From Microbulbifer rhizosphaerae (GTDB lineage Bacteria > Pseudomonadota > Gammaproteobacteria > Pseudomonadales > Cellvibrionaceae), in assembly GCF_014191725.1 (NCBI RefSeq), contig NZ_JACHWZ010000010.1:124001-188000 (forward strand): a DNA stretch of 64,000 bases, written 5' to 3'. Each line of letters starts with the position of its first letter. Within the stretch, counting starts at the first letter, position 1. The position numbers and the translations under genes were made by a program. Shown piece after piece: positions 47,723 through 57,035 of the stretch. The notes under the pieces are model-generated. The model was given only the letters and a program-made list of their open reading frames with translations. It had not been told where the DNA came from and did no database searches.

Positions 47723-48274
47723 ATGCAGACGCCCCGCGCCTTCAGCCCGCTCCGCACTGCCGACGCCTTGGCGCTGCTGGGGGTGAGTGGCATCCTGTGG
47801 TTTGCCCTTATCTGGCAGCTGTGGTTGCGCGAACTTCCCTGCCCGCTGTGCCTGCTGCAGCGCGTGGCCTTTCTTATGGTGGGCATCGGCCTGCTGCTGA
47901 ACCTGCGCTGCGGGCCGCGGCCGCTGCACTACACGGTGATACTGGTGTCCGCCCTGGGCGGGCTGCTCGCCGCCGGGCGCCAGGTGTTGCTGCACATAGC
48001 ACCCGGCGATCCGGGGTTCGGTTCTCCCTTCCTGGGATTGCACTTCTACACCTGGGCCTTCATCGCGTTCTCCGCGCTGCTGCTGTACGCGGCGGTGACG
48101 TTGGCGCTGGAGCATTTTGAGGACGCGCCGCCGCGCGCCCTCTCTCCACTCGCGAACCTCGCAGCGGTCTCCTTCCTGGTCATAGCGCTGATCAACCTGG
48201 TGTCCACCACCCTGGAGTGCAGCCTGGGGCCCTGCCCGGATAACCCCACGGAGTACCAGTTGCTAGGCCGGTGA
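47723..48274 (+). CDS. Disulfide bond formation protein, DsbB family
   Basis: This inner-membrane protein of 183 residues has four main helices. The quinone-proximal redox pair is in WLRELPCPLCLLQR (CPLC). The second periplasmic loop contributes cysteines in LECSLGPCPDNPTEYQ. DsbB-type proteins reoxidise a DsbA partner with quinone. No dsbA is adjacent, and pairing with DUF5993 is typical of a dedicated DsbB subgroup rather than the main housekeeping enzyme. ATG 47723 is chosen because the reading frame upstream overlaps DUF5993. Confidence 0.85.
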   Translation: MQTPRAFSPLRTADALALLGVSGILWFALIWQLWLRELPCPLCLLQRVAFLMVGIGLLLNLRCGPRPLHYTVILVSALGGLLAAGRQVLLHIAPGDPGFGSPFLGLHFYTWAFIAFSALLLYAAVTLALEHFEDAPPRALSPLANLAAVSFLVIALINLVSTTLECSLGPCPDNPTEYQLLGR

Positions 48275-48363
48275 ATCCCGGTTTGGGCAATGGCTTTAAT
48301 TCAACGCAGGCCCCCCTTCTATACTTGTCCCGAAGGCCGCATTTTTTAGCGAAGGGAAAAACG

Positions 48364-48903
48364 ATGAAGAGCATCTGGATAGTCTGTGCCGTGGTGTTGC
48401 TCGCCGCCGGCTGCGACCGCAGGGAGCCATCTCCGACCACTGAAAAACCGCAGGCGCCGGCGGATCTGGCGACCCAGCCCGAGCCGGAACCAGAGCCGCT
48501 GCAGCTCCCCGGCGTCGAGCGGCTGCTGGACCTGCGCGGGGGCCGCAGCCCGGGCGACTATATCGAGGCGGTGGAAAAATTCATTCGCGACAACACGGAT
48601 CTGCAGGTGATCGTCGGCAAGGGCTGGGACGCCGCCGCCTTCGGCGACGCGCCGCCGCACAAGGCGCAGTTGGACCAGGTCAACGACCTGATCCCGATAG
48701 TGCTCTTCTCCCGTGACCACCGCTCCATCTGGGCCAATTCCGAGGCCCTGGCCGCCGCCGGCATCAACGACGATACACCGGACCCGGAGGGCGGCGTGAT
48801 CGAAAAGGCTGACAACGGCCTGCCGACGGGCCTGCTGCGGGGCAGTGCCGTGCAGCTGATTGAAAAGATCATTCCGAAACCGGCGGCTGGGTCGGCTCCA
48901 TAG
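48364..48903 (+). CDS. Lipoprotein with an isolated amidohydrolase (YtcJ-type) segment
   Basis: This protein of 179 residues has a lipoprotein signal with lipobox LLAAGC and a Pro/Glu-rich linker (about 20-48). The rest matches one internal part of YtcJ-like amidohydrolases: VGKGWDAAAFGD, LDQVNDLIPIVLFSRDHRSIWANSEALAAAGI and PDPEGGVIEKADNGLPTGLLRG. The HxH metal site that should precede and the metal ligands that should follow are missing, so it cannot be a complete enzyme. It may be a decayed gene fused to a signal or a domesticated fragment. GAAGGG precedes the ATG. It is convergent with ggt. Confidence 0.6.
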   Translation: MKSIWIVCAVVLLAAGCDRREPSPTTEKPQAPADLATQPEPEPEPLQLPGVERLLDLRGGRSPGDYIEAVEKFIRDNTDLQVIVGKGWDAAAFGDAPPHKAQLDQVNDLIPIVLFSRDHRSIWANSEALAAAGINDDTPDPEGGVIEKADNGLPTGLLRGSAVQLIEKIIPKPAAGSAP

Positions 48904-48907
48904 CCGG

Positions 48908-50626
48908 TTACTCGCCCAGGGCACTCCCCTCTCGCCGCGGATCGGCGCCGCCGCGCAGTTCGCCGTCGACAATTGCGATGGCGTGGATGCCGCTGTTGAG
49001 GTCGCGCCGGGTGACTTTGTGGCCAATCTTTTCCAGTGCCATTACCGTATCCGCGGAAAAGTAGCCGATCTCCAGCTCCACGCGGCCGCCGATTGCGCCG
49101 ATATTGCCGGCGGCGATGGCCTCGGCGATCGGCATGCCCAGCCCCAGGTGATAGAGCGCGGTGCGCGCGGTGTAGTCGATAATCCGCGAGCCGCCGGGGG
49201 AGCCCACCAGCAGGCGCATGTCCCCTTCCCCGTCGAACACGATGGTGGGCGACATGGACGAGCGCGGCCGCTTGCCCGGCTGGATGCGGTTGGCCACCAG
49301 GGCGCCGCCGGCATTTTTCGGGGTAAAGGAAAAATCAGTGAGCTGGTTGTTGAGCAGGAAGCCCTTCACCAGCAGCCGCGAGCCGAAGCCGGTCTCGATA
49401 CTGGTGGTCATGCTCACGCCGTTGCCGTAGCGGTCGACGATGGACAGGTGGCTGGTATTGGGTAGCTCCGGAGATTTGGCGGTCAGGCGTTTGCGCGCGA
49501 AGGCCGCCGGCTTGCCGGGCGTCACCGCGGTGGCTTTCTTCGGATCGATCAGTTCGGCGCGCTTTGCCAGATAGGCCGGCGCCACCATCGCTGCAGTGGG
49601 GACTTCGACAAAATCCGGGTCGCCCACATAGGTGTTGCGGTCGGCAAACGCCAGCTCGGACGCCTGCGCGAACAGGTGCGTGAGTTCGCTGTCGCCCGCC
49701 TCATAGCCGTTCAGCGGGAAATGCCCCAGCATCCCCAGGATGGCGCCCACGGTGGTGCCGCCGGAGGACGGCGGAGCAGCGCCGCACACGCGGTACTGGA
49801 GAAAAATACTGCACACCGGTTCGCGTACCTTCGCGCGATAGCCGGCCATGTCCTTTTCGGTGAGCAGCCCCGGGTTGTCCGGGTCTTTGCGCACCGCCTC
49901 GACGATCGCCTCGGCGATTTCTCCTTCGTAGAAGGCGTCCGCACCTTTCGCGGCGATGGTGTGCAGTGTCTGCGCATAGTCCGGGTTTTTCAGTCTATGG
50001 CCCACCGGCAGTGGCTCGCCGTCGGCGTCGAAAAAGTAGGCCTCGATGGCCGGGCGCGCGGCGACCTGGGGCATTCTTTCCAGCAACTGGTGCAGCCGCG
50101 GGGAGACAGTGAACCCCTGCTCCGCCAGTTCGATGGCGGGTTCGAACAGGATTTTCCAGGGCAGTTTGCCGTCGCGCTGATGGGCCAGCTCCAACATGCG
50201 TACCGCGCCGGGCACGCCCACCGAATAGCCGCCGATCACCGCTTGAAAAAACGGACGCGGCTCGCCGTCGCGCATAAAGTAGTTTTCGTCCACCGCCGCG
50301 GGCGCCGTCTCACGGCCGTCGTAATAGTGAAGTTTTTTGCTGTCGGCGCGGTAGCTCAGCATAAAGGCGCCGCCGCCGATGCCGGAGGACTGGGGTTCCA
50401 CCAGCCCCAGCACCATTTGCGCGGCGATGGCCGCATCCACCGCGGTGCCGCCGCGGGCGAGTATCTGTTCCGCCGCGCGGCTGGCGAGGGGGTTGGCGGT
50501 GACCGCCATATATTCCCGCGCGCTGGCGGATTTGATCTCGCCGCGGCCGGTGGCGATTTCCGGTTGAGGCTCTTCGGCAAAGGCGGTGGGTAGGAAAACG
50601 GCGAGGGCGAGAAGCAGGCTGCGCAC
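48908..50626 (-). CDS. ggt: Periplasmic gamma-glutamyltransferase
   Basis: Ggt has about 572 residues with a signal peptide (ending PTAFA). It cleaves glutathione and other gamma-glutamyl compounds in the periplasm. It begins the mature part with AVTANPLASRAAEQILARGG and GLVEPQSSGIGGGAFML. The autocatalytic cleavage site is before Thr in LPNTSHLSIVDRYGN, and the oxyanion/gamma-glutamyl pocket is in RPRSSMSPTIVF and GSPGGSRI. GTG 50626 with CGGGAG upstream is preferred over TTG 50644. In Pseudomonas ggt also lies close to coaD and mutM. Confidence 0.93.
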   Translation of the reverse strand: MRSLLLALAVFLPTAFAEEPQPEIATGRGEIKSASAREYMAVTANPLASRAAEQILARGGTAVDAAIAAQMVLGLVEPQSSGIGGGAFMLSYRADSKKLHYYDGRETAPAAVDENYFMRDGEPRPFFQAVIGGYSVGVPGAVRMLELAHQRDGKLPWKILFEPAIELAEQGFTVSPRLHQLLERMPQVAARPAIEAYFFDADGEPLPVGHRLKNPDYAQTLHTIAAKGADAFYEGEIAEAIVEAVRKDPDNPGLLTEKDMAGYRAKVREPVCSIFLQYRVCGAAPPSSGGTTVGAILGMLGHFPLNGYEAGDSELTHLFAQASELAFADRNTYVGDPDFVEVPTAAMVAPAYLAKRAELIDPKKATAVTPGKPAAFARKRLTAKSPELPNTSHLSIVDRYGNGVSMTTSIETGFGSRLLVKGFLLNNQLTDFSFTPKNAGGALVANRIQPGKRPRSSMSPTIVFDGEGDMRLLVGSPGGSRIIDYTARTALYHLGLGMPIAEAIAAGNIGAIGGRVELEIGYFSADTVMALEKIGHKVTRRDLNSGIHAIAIVDGELRGGADPRREGSALGE

Positions 50627-50687
50627 AAGAAAACTCCCGGTCAAACAGGTGTGCGCCGAGTGTATCAGAAAGCGCCGGAGCGCAGTT

Positions 50688-51718
<1,031 letters not shown>

Positions 51719-51750
51719 GGACTTCCTACCCGGATGGCAATCCCTGGTTC

Positions 51751-52332
51751 TTATCCAGTGACAGAAAACAGCCTCATGCACACCCGCCCGGCCCGTTTTT
51801 CCTTTGCGATCTGCCAGCCGTCCGGTGGGAGGACTGCCTTGTCGCGGGGGGTCTCCACATAGACCAGCGCATCCTCTGCCAGGTGCTTGCCGAGGGCAGC
51901 GAGCGTTTCCTGCCAGAGGTCGTCGTCAAAAGGCGGATCCACAAACACTATGTCGTAGCGGGTGTCTGTATGGGCGAGGAAATCGCTCGCACTAGTGTAG
52001 TGTACGCTGCCGTTTTGCGCCTGGAGCGCGCCCAGCTGCTCCTTCAGTGTCTGTGCCGCGCTGCGGTTCCGTTCGACGAAATCCACTTCGGCCGCGCCGC
52101 GGGACAGGGCCTCAAGCCCCAGTGCGCCGGAGCCGGCAAACAGGTCCAGGCAGCGGGCGCCGGGCAAATGGAACTGCAGCCAGTTGAACAGGGTCTCGCG
52201 CAGCCGGTCGCCGGTGGGTCTCAGGCCCGCGACCAGCGCAAACTGCAGTTTGCGCCCCCGCCAGCGGCCGCCGATGATGCGCAGCTGGGACAGGGATTGG
52301 GGGGCGGATTTGCGCGAGGGACTTCTGGCCAA
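51751..52332 (-). CDS. rsmD: 16S rRNA (guanine966-N2)-methyltransferase RsmD
   Basis: RsmD has 193 residues. RIIGGRWRGRKLQF, RPTGDRLRETLFNWL, the SAM motif LDLFAGSGALGLEALSRGA and the N6/N2-type catalytic motif VFVDPPFDDDLW identify it. It methylates G966 of 16S rRNA during 30S assembly. The start is a TTG at 52332, since no in-frame ATG or GTG lies near; ribosome-site support is weak. It is divergent from ftsY, the conserved rsmD-ftsYEX-rpoH arrangement. Confidence 0.94.
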   Translation of the reverse strand: MARSPSRKSAPQSLSQLRIIGGRWRGRKLQFALVAGLRPTGDRLRETLFNWLQFHLPGARCLDLFAGSGALGLEALSRGAAEVDFVERNRSAAQTLKEQLGALQAQNGSVHYTSASDFLAHTDTRYDIVFVDPPFDDDLWQETLAALGKHLAEDALVYVETPRDKAVLPPDGWQIAKEKRAGRVCMRLFSVTG

Positions 52333-52416
52333 GGCGATTCTCTATAACGGCTGTGTGGGGGCTGGAGCGGTGCTAAGATTAGCGCCTTTCTGCAAGCGGT
52401 ACATCCGGACTCACGA

Positions 52417-53517
52417 ATGATCTTTGACTTCCTGCGCAAAAAGCAGCCCAAGCCCGGCGAAACCGAGGCCGAAGAGGCAGCCCCTGAATCAGCGCCGGCG
52501 GAGGAGCCCTCCGCGCCTGAGCCCCGACAGCCCGCCGAGCCCGCGGGGCCGGAGGCGGTTGCCGAAAGCGCACCGCAGCCGGCGAAGAAAGAGGGCTTCT
52601 TCTCGCGCATCCGCCGCGGACTCAGCCGCACCAGCAGCCAGTTCGCCGAGGGTATGGGCAACCTGTTCCTGGGCGCCAAGGAGATCGACGAGGACCTGCT
52701 GGAGGAACTGGAGACCCACCTGCTGATGGCGGACGTGGGTGTGGAGGCCACCGGGGAGATTGTCGAGCGGCTCACCGACCGGGTATCCCGCCGCGAACTG
52801 GCCGACGGCGAGGCGCTGTACAATGCGCTGCAGGGGGAACTGGCGGGCCTGCTCGACGGCGTCGAGGCGCCACTGGAGATCGACACCGCGAAGAGACCCT
52901 TCGTGATCCTGGTGGTAGGCGTCAACGGCGTGGGCAAGACCACCACCATCGGCAAGCTGGCGCACCGCTATCTGAACGAGGGCCGCTCGGTGATGCTGGC
53001 CGCCGGCGACACCTTCCGCGCAGCGGCGGTGGAGCAGTTGCAGGTCTGGGGCGAGCGCCACAATGTGCCGGTGGTGGCCCAGCACACCGGCGCCGACAGC
53101 GCCTCGGTCATCTACGATGCGGTGCAGTCGGCCCAGGCCAGGGGTATCGATATCGTGATCGCCGACACCGCCGGCCGCCTGCACACCAAGTCAAACCTGA
53201 TGGAGGAACTGACCAAGGTGCGCCGGGTGATGGGCAAGCTGGACGAGAGCGCGCCCCATGAGGTGCTGCTGGTGCTGGACGCCGGCACAGGCCAGAACGC
53301 CATCAGCCAGGCGGAGCAGTTCCGAGACGCCGCGGGCGTCACCGGCTTGGTGCTGACCAAGCTGGACGGCACCGCCAAGGGCGGGGTGATCTTTGCGCTG
53401 GCGCGCAAGTTCGGGATTCCGGTACGCTTTATCGGCGTCGGCGAGCAGGCGGAGGACCTGCAGCCGTTCAAGGCACGGGAATTCGTCGCCGCGCTGTTTG
53501 GCCGCGAACCAACCTGA
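52417..53517 (+). CDS. ftsY: Signal recognition particle receptor FtsY
   Basis: FtsY has 366 residues and docks ribosome-SRP complexes at the membrane. An acidic, Pro/Glu-rich A domain (1-60) with the amphipathic FFSRIRRGLSRTSSQF precedes the NG GTPase core: GVNGVGKTTTIGKLAHRYL (G1), DTFRAAAVEQLQ (G2), IADTAGRLHTKSNLMEEL (G3), TKLDGTAKGGVIFA (G4/G5) and GVGEQAEDLQPF. It is first gene of the ftsY-ftsE-ftsX-rpoH cluster. Confidence 0.97.
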   Translation: MIFDFLRKKQPKPGETEAEEAAPESAPAEEPSAPEPRQPAEPAGPEAVAESAPQPAKKEGFFSRIRRGLSRTSSQFAEGMGNLFLGAKEIDEDLLEELETHLLMADVGVEATGEIVERLTDRVSRRELADGEALYNALQGELAGLLDGVEAPLEIDTAKRPFVILVVGVNGVGKTTTIGKLAHRYLNEGRSVMLAAGDTFRAAAVEQLQVWGERHNVPVVAQHTGADSASVIYDAVQSAQARGIDIVIADTAGRLHTKSNLMEELTKVRRVMGKLDESAPHEVLLVLDAGTGQNAISQAEQFRDAAGVTGLVLTKLDGTAKGGVIFALARKFGIPVRFIGVGEQAEDLQPFKAREFVAALFGREPT

Positions 53518-53526
53518 TTTTTCTCT

Positions 53527-53549
53527 TGTAGGAGCGGCCGTTGGCCGCC
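53527..53549 (+). repeat. REP-like unit, family B
   Basis: A single TGTAGGAGCGGCCGTTGGCC unit lies between ftsY and ftsE. It is immediately followed by a near-duplication of the ftsE start (CCATGATCACCTTTG then CCATGATTACCTTTG). Confidence 0.7.
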
Positions 53550-53597
53550 CCGCCGCGCATATAACAAGAATATTTGGCCCCATGATCACCTTTGCCC

Positions 53598-54284
53598 ATG
53601 ATTACCTTTGACAGTGTCAACAAACGCTACGAATCCGGCCAGGACGCCCTGGTGCGCGTCAGCCTGGACATCGGGCGCGGCGACATGGTGTTTCTCACCG
53701 GGCATTCCGGCGCGGGCAAAAGCACCCTGCTCAAGCTGCTCACGGCGATAGAGCGCCCCACCCGCGGCAGCATCCTGGTGGCCGGGCAGAACCTGGGTCG
53801 CCTGCGCAACGGCCAGATCCCCTACTACCGCCGCAATCTCGGCATCGTCTTCCAGAACCACCAGCTGCTGTTCGACCGCAATGTGTTCGACAACGTCGCC
53901 CTGCCGCTGTCGGTGGCCGGGTGCAGCAAACGCGAGGTGGGCCGTCGGGTGCGCGCGGCGCTGGACAAGGTGGGCCTGCTGCACAAGGAGAAGCAGAACC
54001 CCATTGTGCTCTCCGGCGGCGAGCAGCAGCGGGTGGGCATCGCTCGCGCGGTGGTGAACAAGCCGGCGATACTGGTGGCCGACGAACCCACCGGCAACCT
54101 GGACCCGCAATTGTCGGCGGAGATCATGCAGTTGTTCGCCGACTTCAACGCCGTGGGTGTCACCGTGATGGTGGCCAGCCACGACCTGGAACTGATCGCG
54201 CGCATGAAACGCCGGGTGCTCACCCTGCAGGCGGGCCAGTTGATCTACGACGGAGTCCCCGGCCGTGAAGCAGTCATCCCATAG
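53598..54284 (+). CDS. ftsE: Cell division ATP-binding protein FtsE
   Basis: FtsE has 228 residues. Walker A is GHSGAGKSTLLKLL, the signature LSGGEQQRVGIARAVV, Walker B ILVADEPTGNLD and the H-loop VASHDLEL. With FtsX it controls periplasmic peptidoglycan amidases at the septum. ATG 53598 starts MITFDSVNKRYESG. An imperfect copy of the same 15 bases sits 16 bp upstream in another frame. ftsX begins 20 bp before its stop. Confidence 0.96.
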   Translation: MITFDSVNKRYESGQDALVRVSLDIGRGDMVFLTGHSGAGKSTLLKLLTAIERPTRGSILVAGQNLGRLRNGQIPYYRRNLGIVFQNHQLLFDRNVFDNVALPLSVAGCSKREVGRRVRAALDKVGLLHKEKQNPIVLSGGEQQRVGIARAVVNKPAILVADEPTGNLDPQLSAEIMQLFADFNAVGVTVMVASHDLELIARMKRRVLTLQAGQLIYDGVPGREAVIP

Positions 54285-55311
54285 GCCGCCGCAGGCGGCG
54301 CACAAGGCCCAGCGGGCGTCCCGCAAGCCGCAGCGACAGGAGCCGGAAGCCAAGCCCAGGCCCACCGGGGCAGTGGCGGCGCGCACCCGCCTGGGGGATC
54401 GCTGGCACAGCTGGCTCGGTCACCACCGGGAGATGGCGGTGGAGGCCCTGCGGCGCTTTTTCGCCGCACCGCTGGCCAGCGGCATGACCGCGCTGGTGAT
54501 CGCCATCGCCCTGGCCCTGCCCGCGGCGTTGCAACTGGGGCTGCTCAATTTCCAGCGCGCAGTGGCCGGCTGGGACGGCCAACCGCAGATCTCGGTATTC
54601 CTGCACAAGGATGCCCGCGACACCGCGGTGCAGTCCTTTGCCGGGGAACTGCGCGCCGATCCCGCCGTGACCGAGGTCACCTATATCTCCCCCGAGGAGG
54701 CACTGCGGGAATTCCAGCAGGCCTCGGGCCTGGGCGACGCACTGGCCGGACTCGGCGCCAATCCGCTGCCGGCGGTGCTGCTGGTGCGCCCGCGGGATAC
54801 CGCCAGCGACCGGCTGGAGGCCCTTGCCTCCCAGCTGCGCGACAGCGCGCTCACCGACGCCGTAGTGCTGGATATGGCATGGGTACAGCGCCTGGCGCAG
54901 CTGACCGAACTGGGCCGGCGGTTGTCCGCCGGCCTGGCGCTGTTGCTGGCCTTGGGGGTGCTGCTGGTGGTGGTGAACACCATCCGCCTCCATATCGAGA
55001 GCCGCCGCGAGGAGATACTGGTGGTCAAACTGGTGGGGGGCACCGACGCCTTCGTGCGCCGGCCCTTCCTGTACAGCGGCCTTTGCTACGGCGTCGCCGG
55101 CGGCCTGCTCGCCTGGCTGCTGGTAAGCGGCGGTGCGGCGCTGCTGTCCGGCCCGGTATCCGCCCTGGCATCATCCTACGACAGCGGCTACGCCCTGCGC
55201 GGCCCTGGCTTCAGCTATCTGCTGGCGCTCACCGGCGGCGCCGCGCTGCTGGGCCTGCTCGGCGCCTGGGTGGCGGTGGCGCGGCACATCAAAGCGATAG
55301 AGCCGCGCTGA
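54265..55311 (+). CDS. ftsX: Cell division protein FtsX
   Basis: FtsX has 348 residues: a long basic cytoplasmic N-terminus (1-70), four membrane helices (about 73-95, 215-240, 265-290 and 310-335) and a periplasmic loop (about 100-210, QISVFLHKDARD and YISPEEALREFQ) that contacts EnvC-type amidase activators. The conserved MAWVQRLAQLTELGRR and RREEILVVKLVGGTDAFVRRPF are present. It starts with GTG at 54265 inside ftsE, so the two are translationally coupled. Confidence 0.95.
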   Translation: MKQSSHRPPQAAHKAQRASRKPQRQEPEAKPRPTGAVAARTRLGDRWHSWLGHHREMAVEALRRFFAAPLASGMTALVIAIALALPAALQLGLLNFQRAVAGWDGQPQISVFLHKDARDTAVQSFAGELRADPAVTEVTYISPEEALREFQQASGLGDALAGLGANPLPAVLLVRPRDTASDRLEALASQLRDSALTDAVVLDMAWVQRLAQLTELGRRLSAGLALLLALGVLLVVVNTIRLHIESRREEILVVKLVGGTDAFVRRPFLYSGLCYGVAGGLLAWLLVSGGAALLSGPVSALASSYDSGYALRGPGFSYLLALTGGAALLGLLGAWVAVARHIKAIEPR

Positions 55312-55354
55312 GGGATTAAGAAAAGTAAAGGCTGCGCGGGAGCGGAACCCCGGT

Positions 55355-55363
55355 TGTGGATAA
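55355..55363 (-). promoter_or_regulatory. DnaA box in the rpoH upstream region
   Basis: TGTGGATAA on the plus strand is the exact complement of the consensus DnaA box TTATCCACA. It lies about 165 bp before rpoH. E. coli rpoH also has DnaA boxes in its promoter region, so this may be conserved regulation. A possible -10, TACACT, lies near 55436-55441. Confidence 0.5.
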
Positions 55364-55527
55364 CCCCTCTAAGGCCCCGGATATCAACACATTGCACCGG
55401 GCCTGCGCGGGCTTCCTAAGGCGGCCGCGCAGGTGCTACACTGAAGCCAATTTGCCGCGCGCAAGCGCCGGCAGCCGGAGAGTCAACCGCTGCTCCGGCA
55501 ATCGAGTTTTCAGAAGGAGAGACCTGA

Positions 55528-56382
55528 ATGGGAACCAGCTTACAGCCAGTCCATATGCTGTCTCCGGGCGCCAACCTGGGCGCCTATATCCAGACGGTCA
55601 GCAGCTTCGAGGTGCTGACCGCCGAGGAGGAGAAGCGCCTGGCGGAAGACCTCTACTACCGCGAAGACCTCAACGCCGCGCGCCAGCTGGTGCTGTCGCA
55701 CCTGCGCTTCGTGGTCCATATCGCCAAGTCCTATTCCGGCTACGGCCTCAACCAGGCGGACCTGATCCAGGAGGGCAACGTCGGCCTGATGAAGGCGGTC
55801 AAGCGCTTCAACCCGGAAAAGGGCGTGCGCCTGGTGTCCTTCGCGGTGCATTGGATCAAGGCGGAGATTCACGAGTTTATCCTGCGCAACTGGCGCATCG
55901 TGAAGATCGCCACCACCAAGGCCCAGCGCAAGCTGTTCTTTAACCTGCGCGGGCAGAAGAAGAAACTGGCCTGGCTCACCAACGACGAGGCCAGGGCGGT
56001 GGCCCAGGACCTGAACGTGGACGTGGCCCAGGTACACGAGATGGAGGGCCGTCTGTCCGCTCACGACGCCGCCTTCGATGCCGGCGTGGATGAGGACGAA
56101 GACACCGCTTGGCAGGCCCCCGCCCACTACCTGGAGGACCGCCGCTACGACCCGGCGGCCCAGCTGGAGCGGGACAACTGGCAGGAGACCAACCTCAACA
56201 GCCTGTCCGCCGCGCTGGAGCAGCTGGACGAGCGCAGCCGCGATATTATCCAGGCGCGCTGGCTGAGCGACGAGAAGTCCACCCTGCACGAACTGGCGGA
56301 CAAGTACGGCGTCTCCGCCGAGCGCATCCGCCAGCTGGAAAAGAATGCGATGAAGAAAGTGCGGGTGGCGATGGAGGCCTGA
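55528..56382 (+). CDS. rpoH: RNA polymerase heat-shock sigma factor RpoH (sigma-32)
   Basis: RpoH has 284 residues. Region 2 contains [39 protein letters not shown] and [21 protein letters not shown]. The sigma-32-specific RpoH box is QRKLFFNLR. Region 4 is [27 protein letters not shown]. It directs transcription of chaperone and protease genes. AGAAGGAGAG precedes the ATG. It is separated from ftsX by 216 bp that contain a DnaA box, so it has its own promoter region. A terminator follows. Confidence 0.97.
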   Translation: MGTSLQPVHMLSPGANLGAYIQTVSSFEVLTAEEEKRLAEDLYYREDLNAARQLVLSHLRFVVHIAKSYSGYGLNQADLIQEGNVGLMKAVKRFNPEKGVRLVSFAVHWIKAEIHEFILRNWRIVKIATTKAQRKLFFNLRGQKKKLAWLTNDEARAVAQDLNVDVAQVHEMEGRLSAHDAAFDAGVDEDEDTAWQAPAHYLEDRRYDPAAQLERDNWQETNLNSLSAALEQLDERSRDIIQARWLSDEKSTLHELADKYGVSAERIRQLEKNAMKKVRVAMEA

Positions 56383-56404
56383 CAGGGCATATCGATTACC
56401 GGCG

Positions 56405-56433
56405 AAAAAACCGCGCAGCCGCGCGGTTTTTTT
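56405..56433 (+). terminator. Intrinsic terminator of rpoH
   Basis: AAAAAACCGCGC pairs with GCGCGGTTTTTT around AGCC, with a further T at the end. Confidence 0.93.
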
Positions 56434-56437
56434 ATAC

Positions 56438-56514
56438 CCGGGACCGCGGAGCTCCAGCTCCGCCTGCTGTACCTTGCCGTTTATTCCGATCGCGGCCATG
56501 GGCCGCTCCTACAA
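56438..56514 (+). repeat. Family A palindrome followed by a family B unit
   Basis: GCGGAGCTCCAGCTCCGC (family A) lies at about 56447-56464, and the inverted family B unit GATCGCGGCCATGGGCCGCT with CCTACA ends at 56514, 23 bp before the DUF423 gene. Confidence 0.75.
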
Positions 56515-56537
56515 GGGCTCGATCAAAAAGGGAAATC

Positions 56538-56915
56538 ATGGCCAAACTCTACCTGCTCCTCGCCGCCTTTTTAGGCGGCACCGGCGTCGTACTCGGTGCC
56601 TTCGGCGCCCACGGCCTGCGCGGCAAAATCGCAGAGAACCTGCTGGAGGCCTACAAGACCGGTGTGCTCTACCAGATGCTGCACGCGCTGGCACTGTTCG
56701 GCATCGCGCTGCTGATCCGGCACTGGGGCGAGAAGACATCGCTGTTGGTGAGCGGTGGGCTGTTCGCGCTGGGCGTGCTGCTGTTCTCCGGCAGCCTCTA
56801 CGCCCTGGCCTTCGGCGGTCCGCGCTGGCTGGGCCCGGTCACCCCGCTGGGCGGGCTGGCGATGATCGGCGGCTGGACGGCGCTGTTTGTCGCCGCGCTG
56901 AATCTCCCCAAATAA
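56538..56915 (+). CDS. DUF423 (YgdD family) membrane protein
   Basis: This is a 125-residue protein with four membrane helices. FLGGTGVVLGAFGAHGLRGK near the N-terminus and YQMLHALALFGIAL, then GSLYALAFGGPRWLGPVTPLGGLAMIGGW are the DUF423 signature. Function is unknown; members are widespread inner-membrane proteins. ATG 56538 has GGGAAA upstream. Repeats flank the gene on both sides (56438-56514 and 56924-56998). Confidence 0.9.
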   Translation: MAKLYLLLAAFLGGTGVVLGAFGAHGLRGKIAENLLEAYKTGVLYQMLHALALFGIALLIRHWGEKTSLLVSGGLFALGVLLFSGSLYALAFGGPRWLGPVTPLGGLAMIGGWTALFVAALNLPK

Positions 56916-56923
56916 TTTCCCTC

Positions 56924-56998
56924 TGTAGGAGCGGTCGTTCGCCGCGATCAGTCTCTGCCGGAATTGCAGTCCGATCGCGGCCAACGGACGCTCCTACA
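56924..56998 (+). repeat. Paired REP-like units (REPIN-like), family B
   Basis: TGTAGGAGCGGTCGTTCGCC plus GCGATC on the left and its inverse ending GGACGCTCCTACA on the right enclose about 20 bases. It is the same head-to-head arrangement as at 12683-12769. Confidence 0.85.
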
Positions 56999-57035
56999 AT
57001 ACAGTGAATCGAGTTCGCATCAGAGGTCGCGAATA

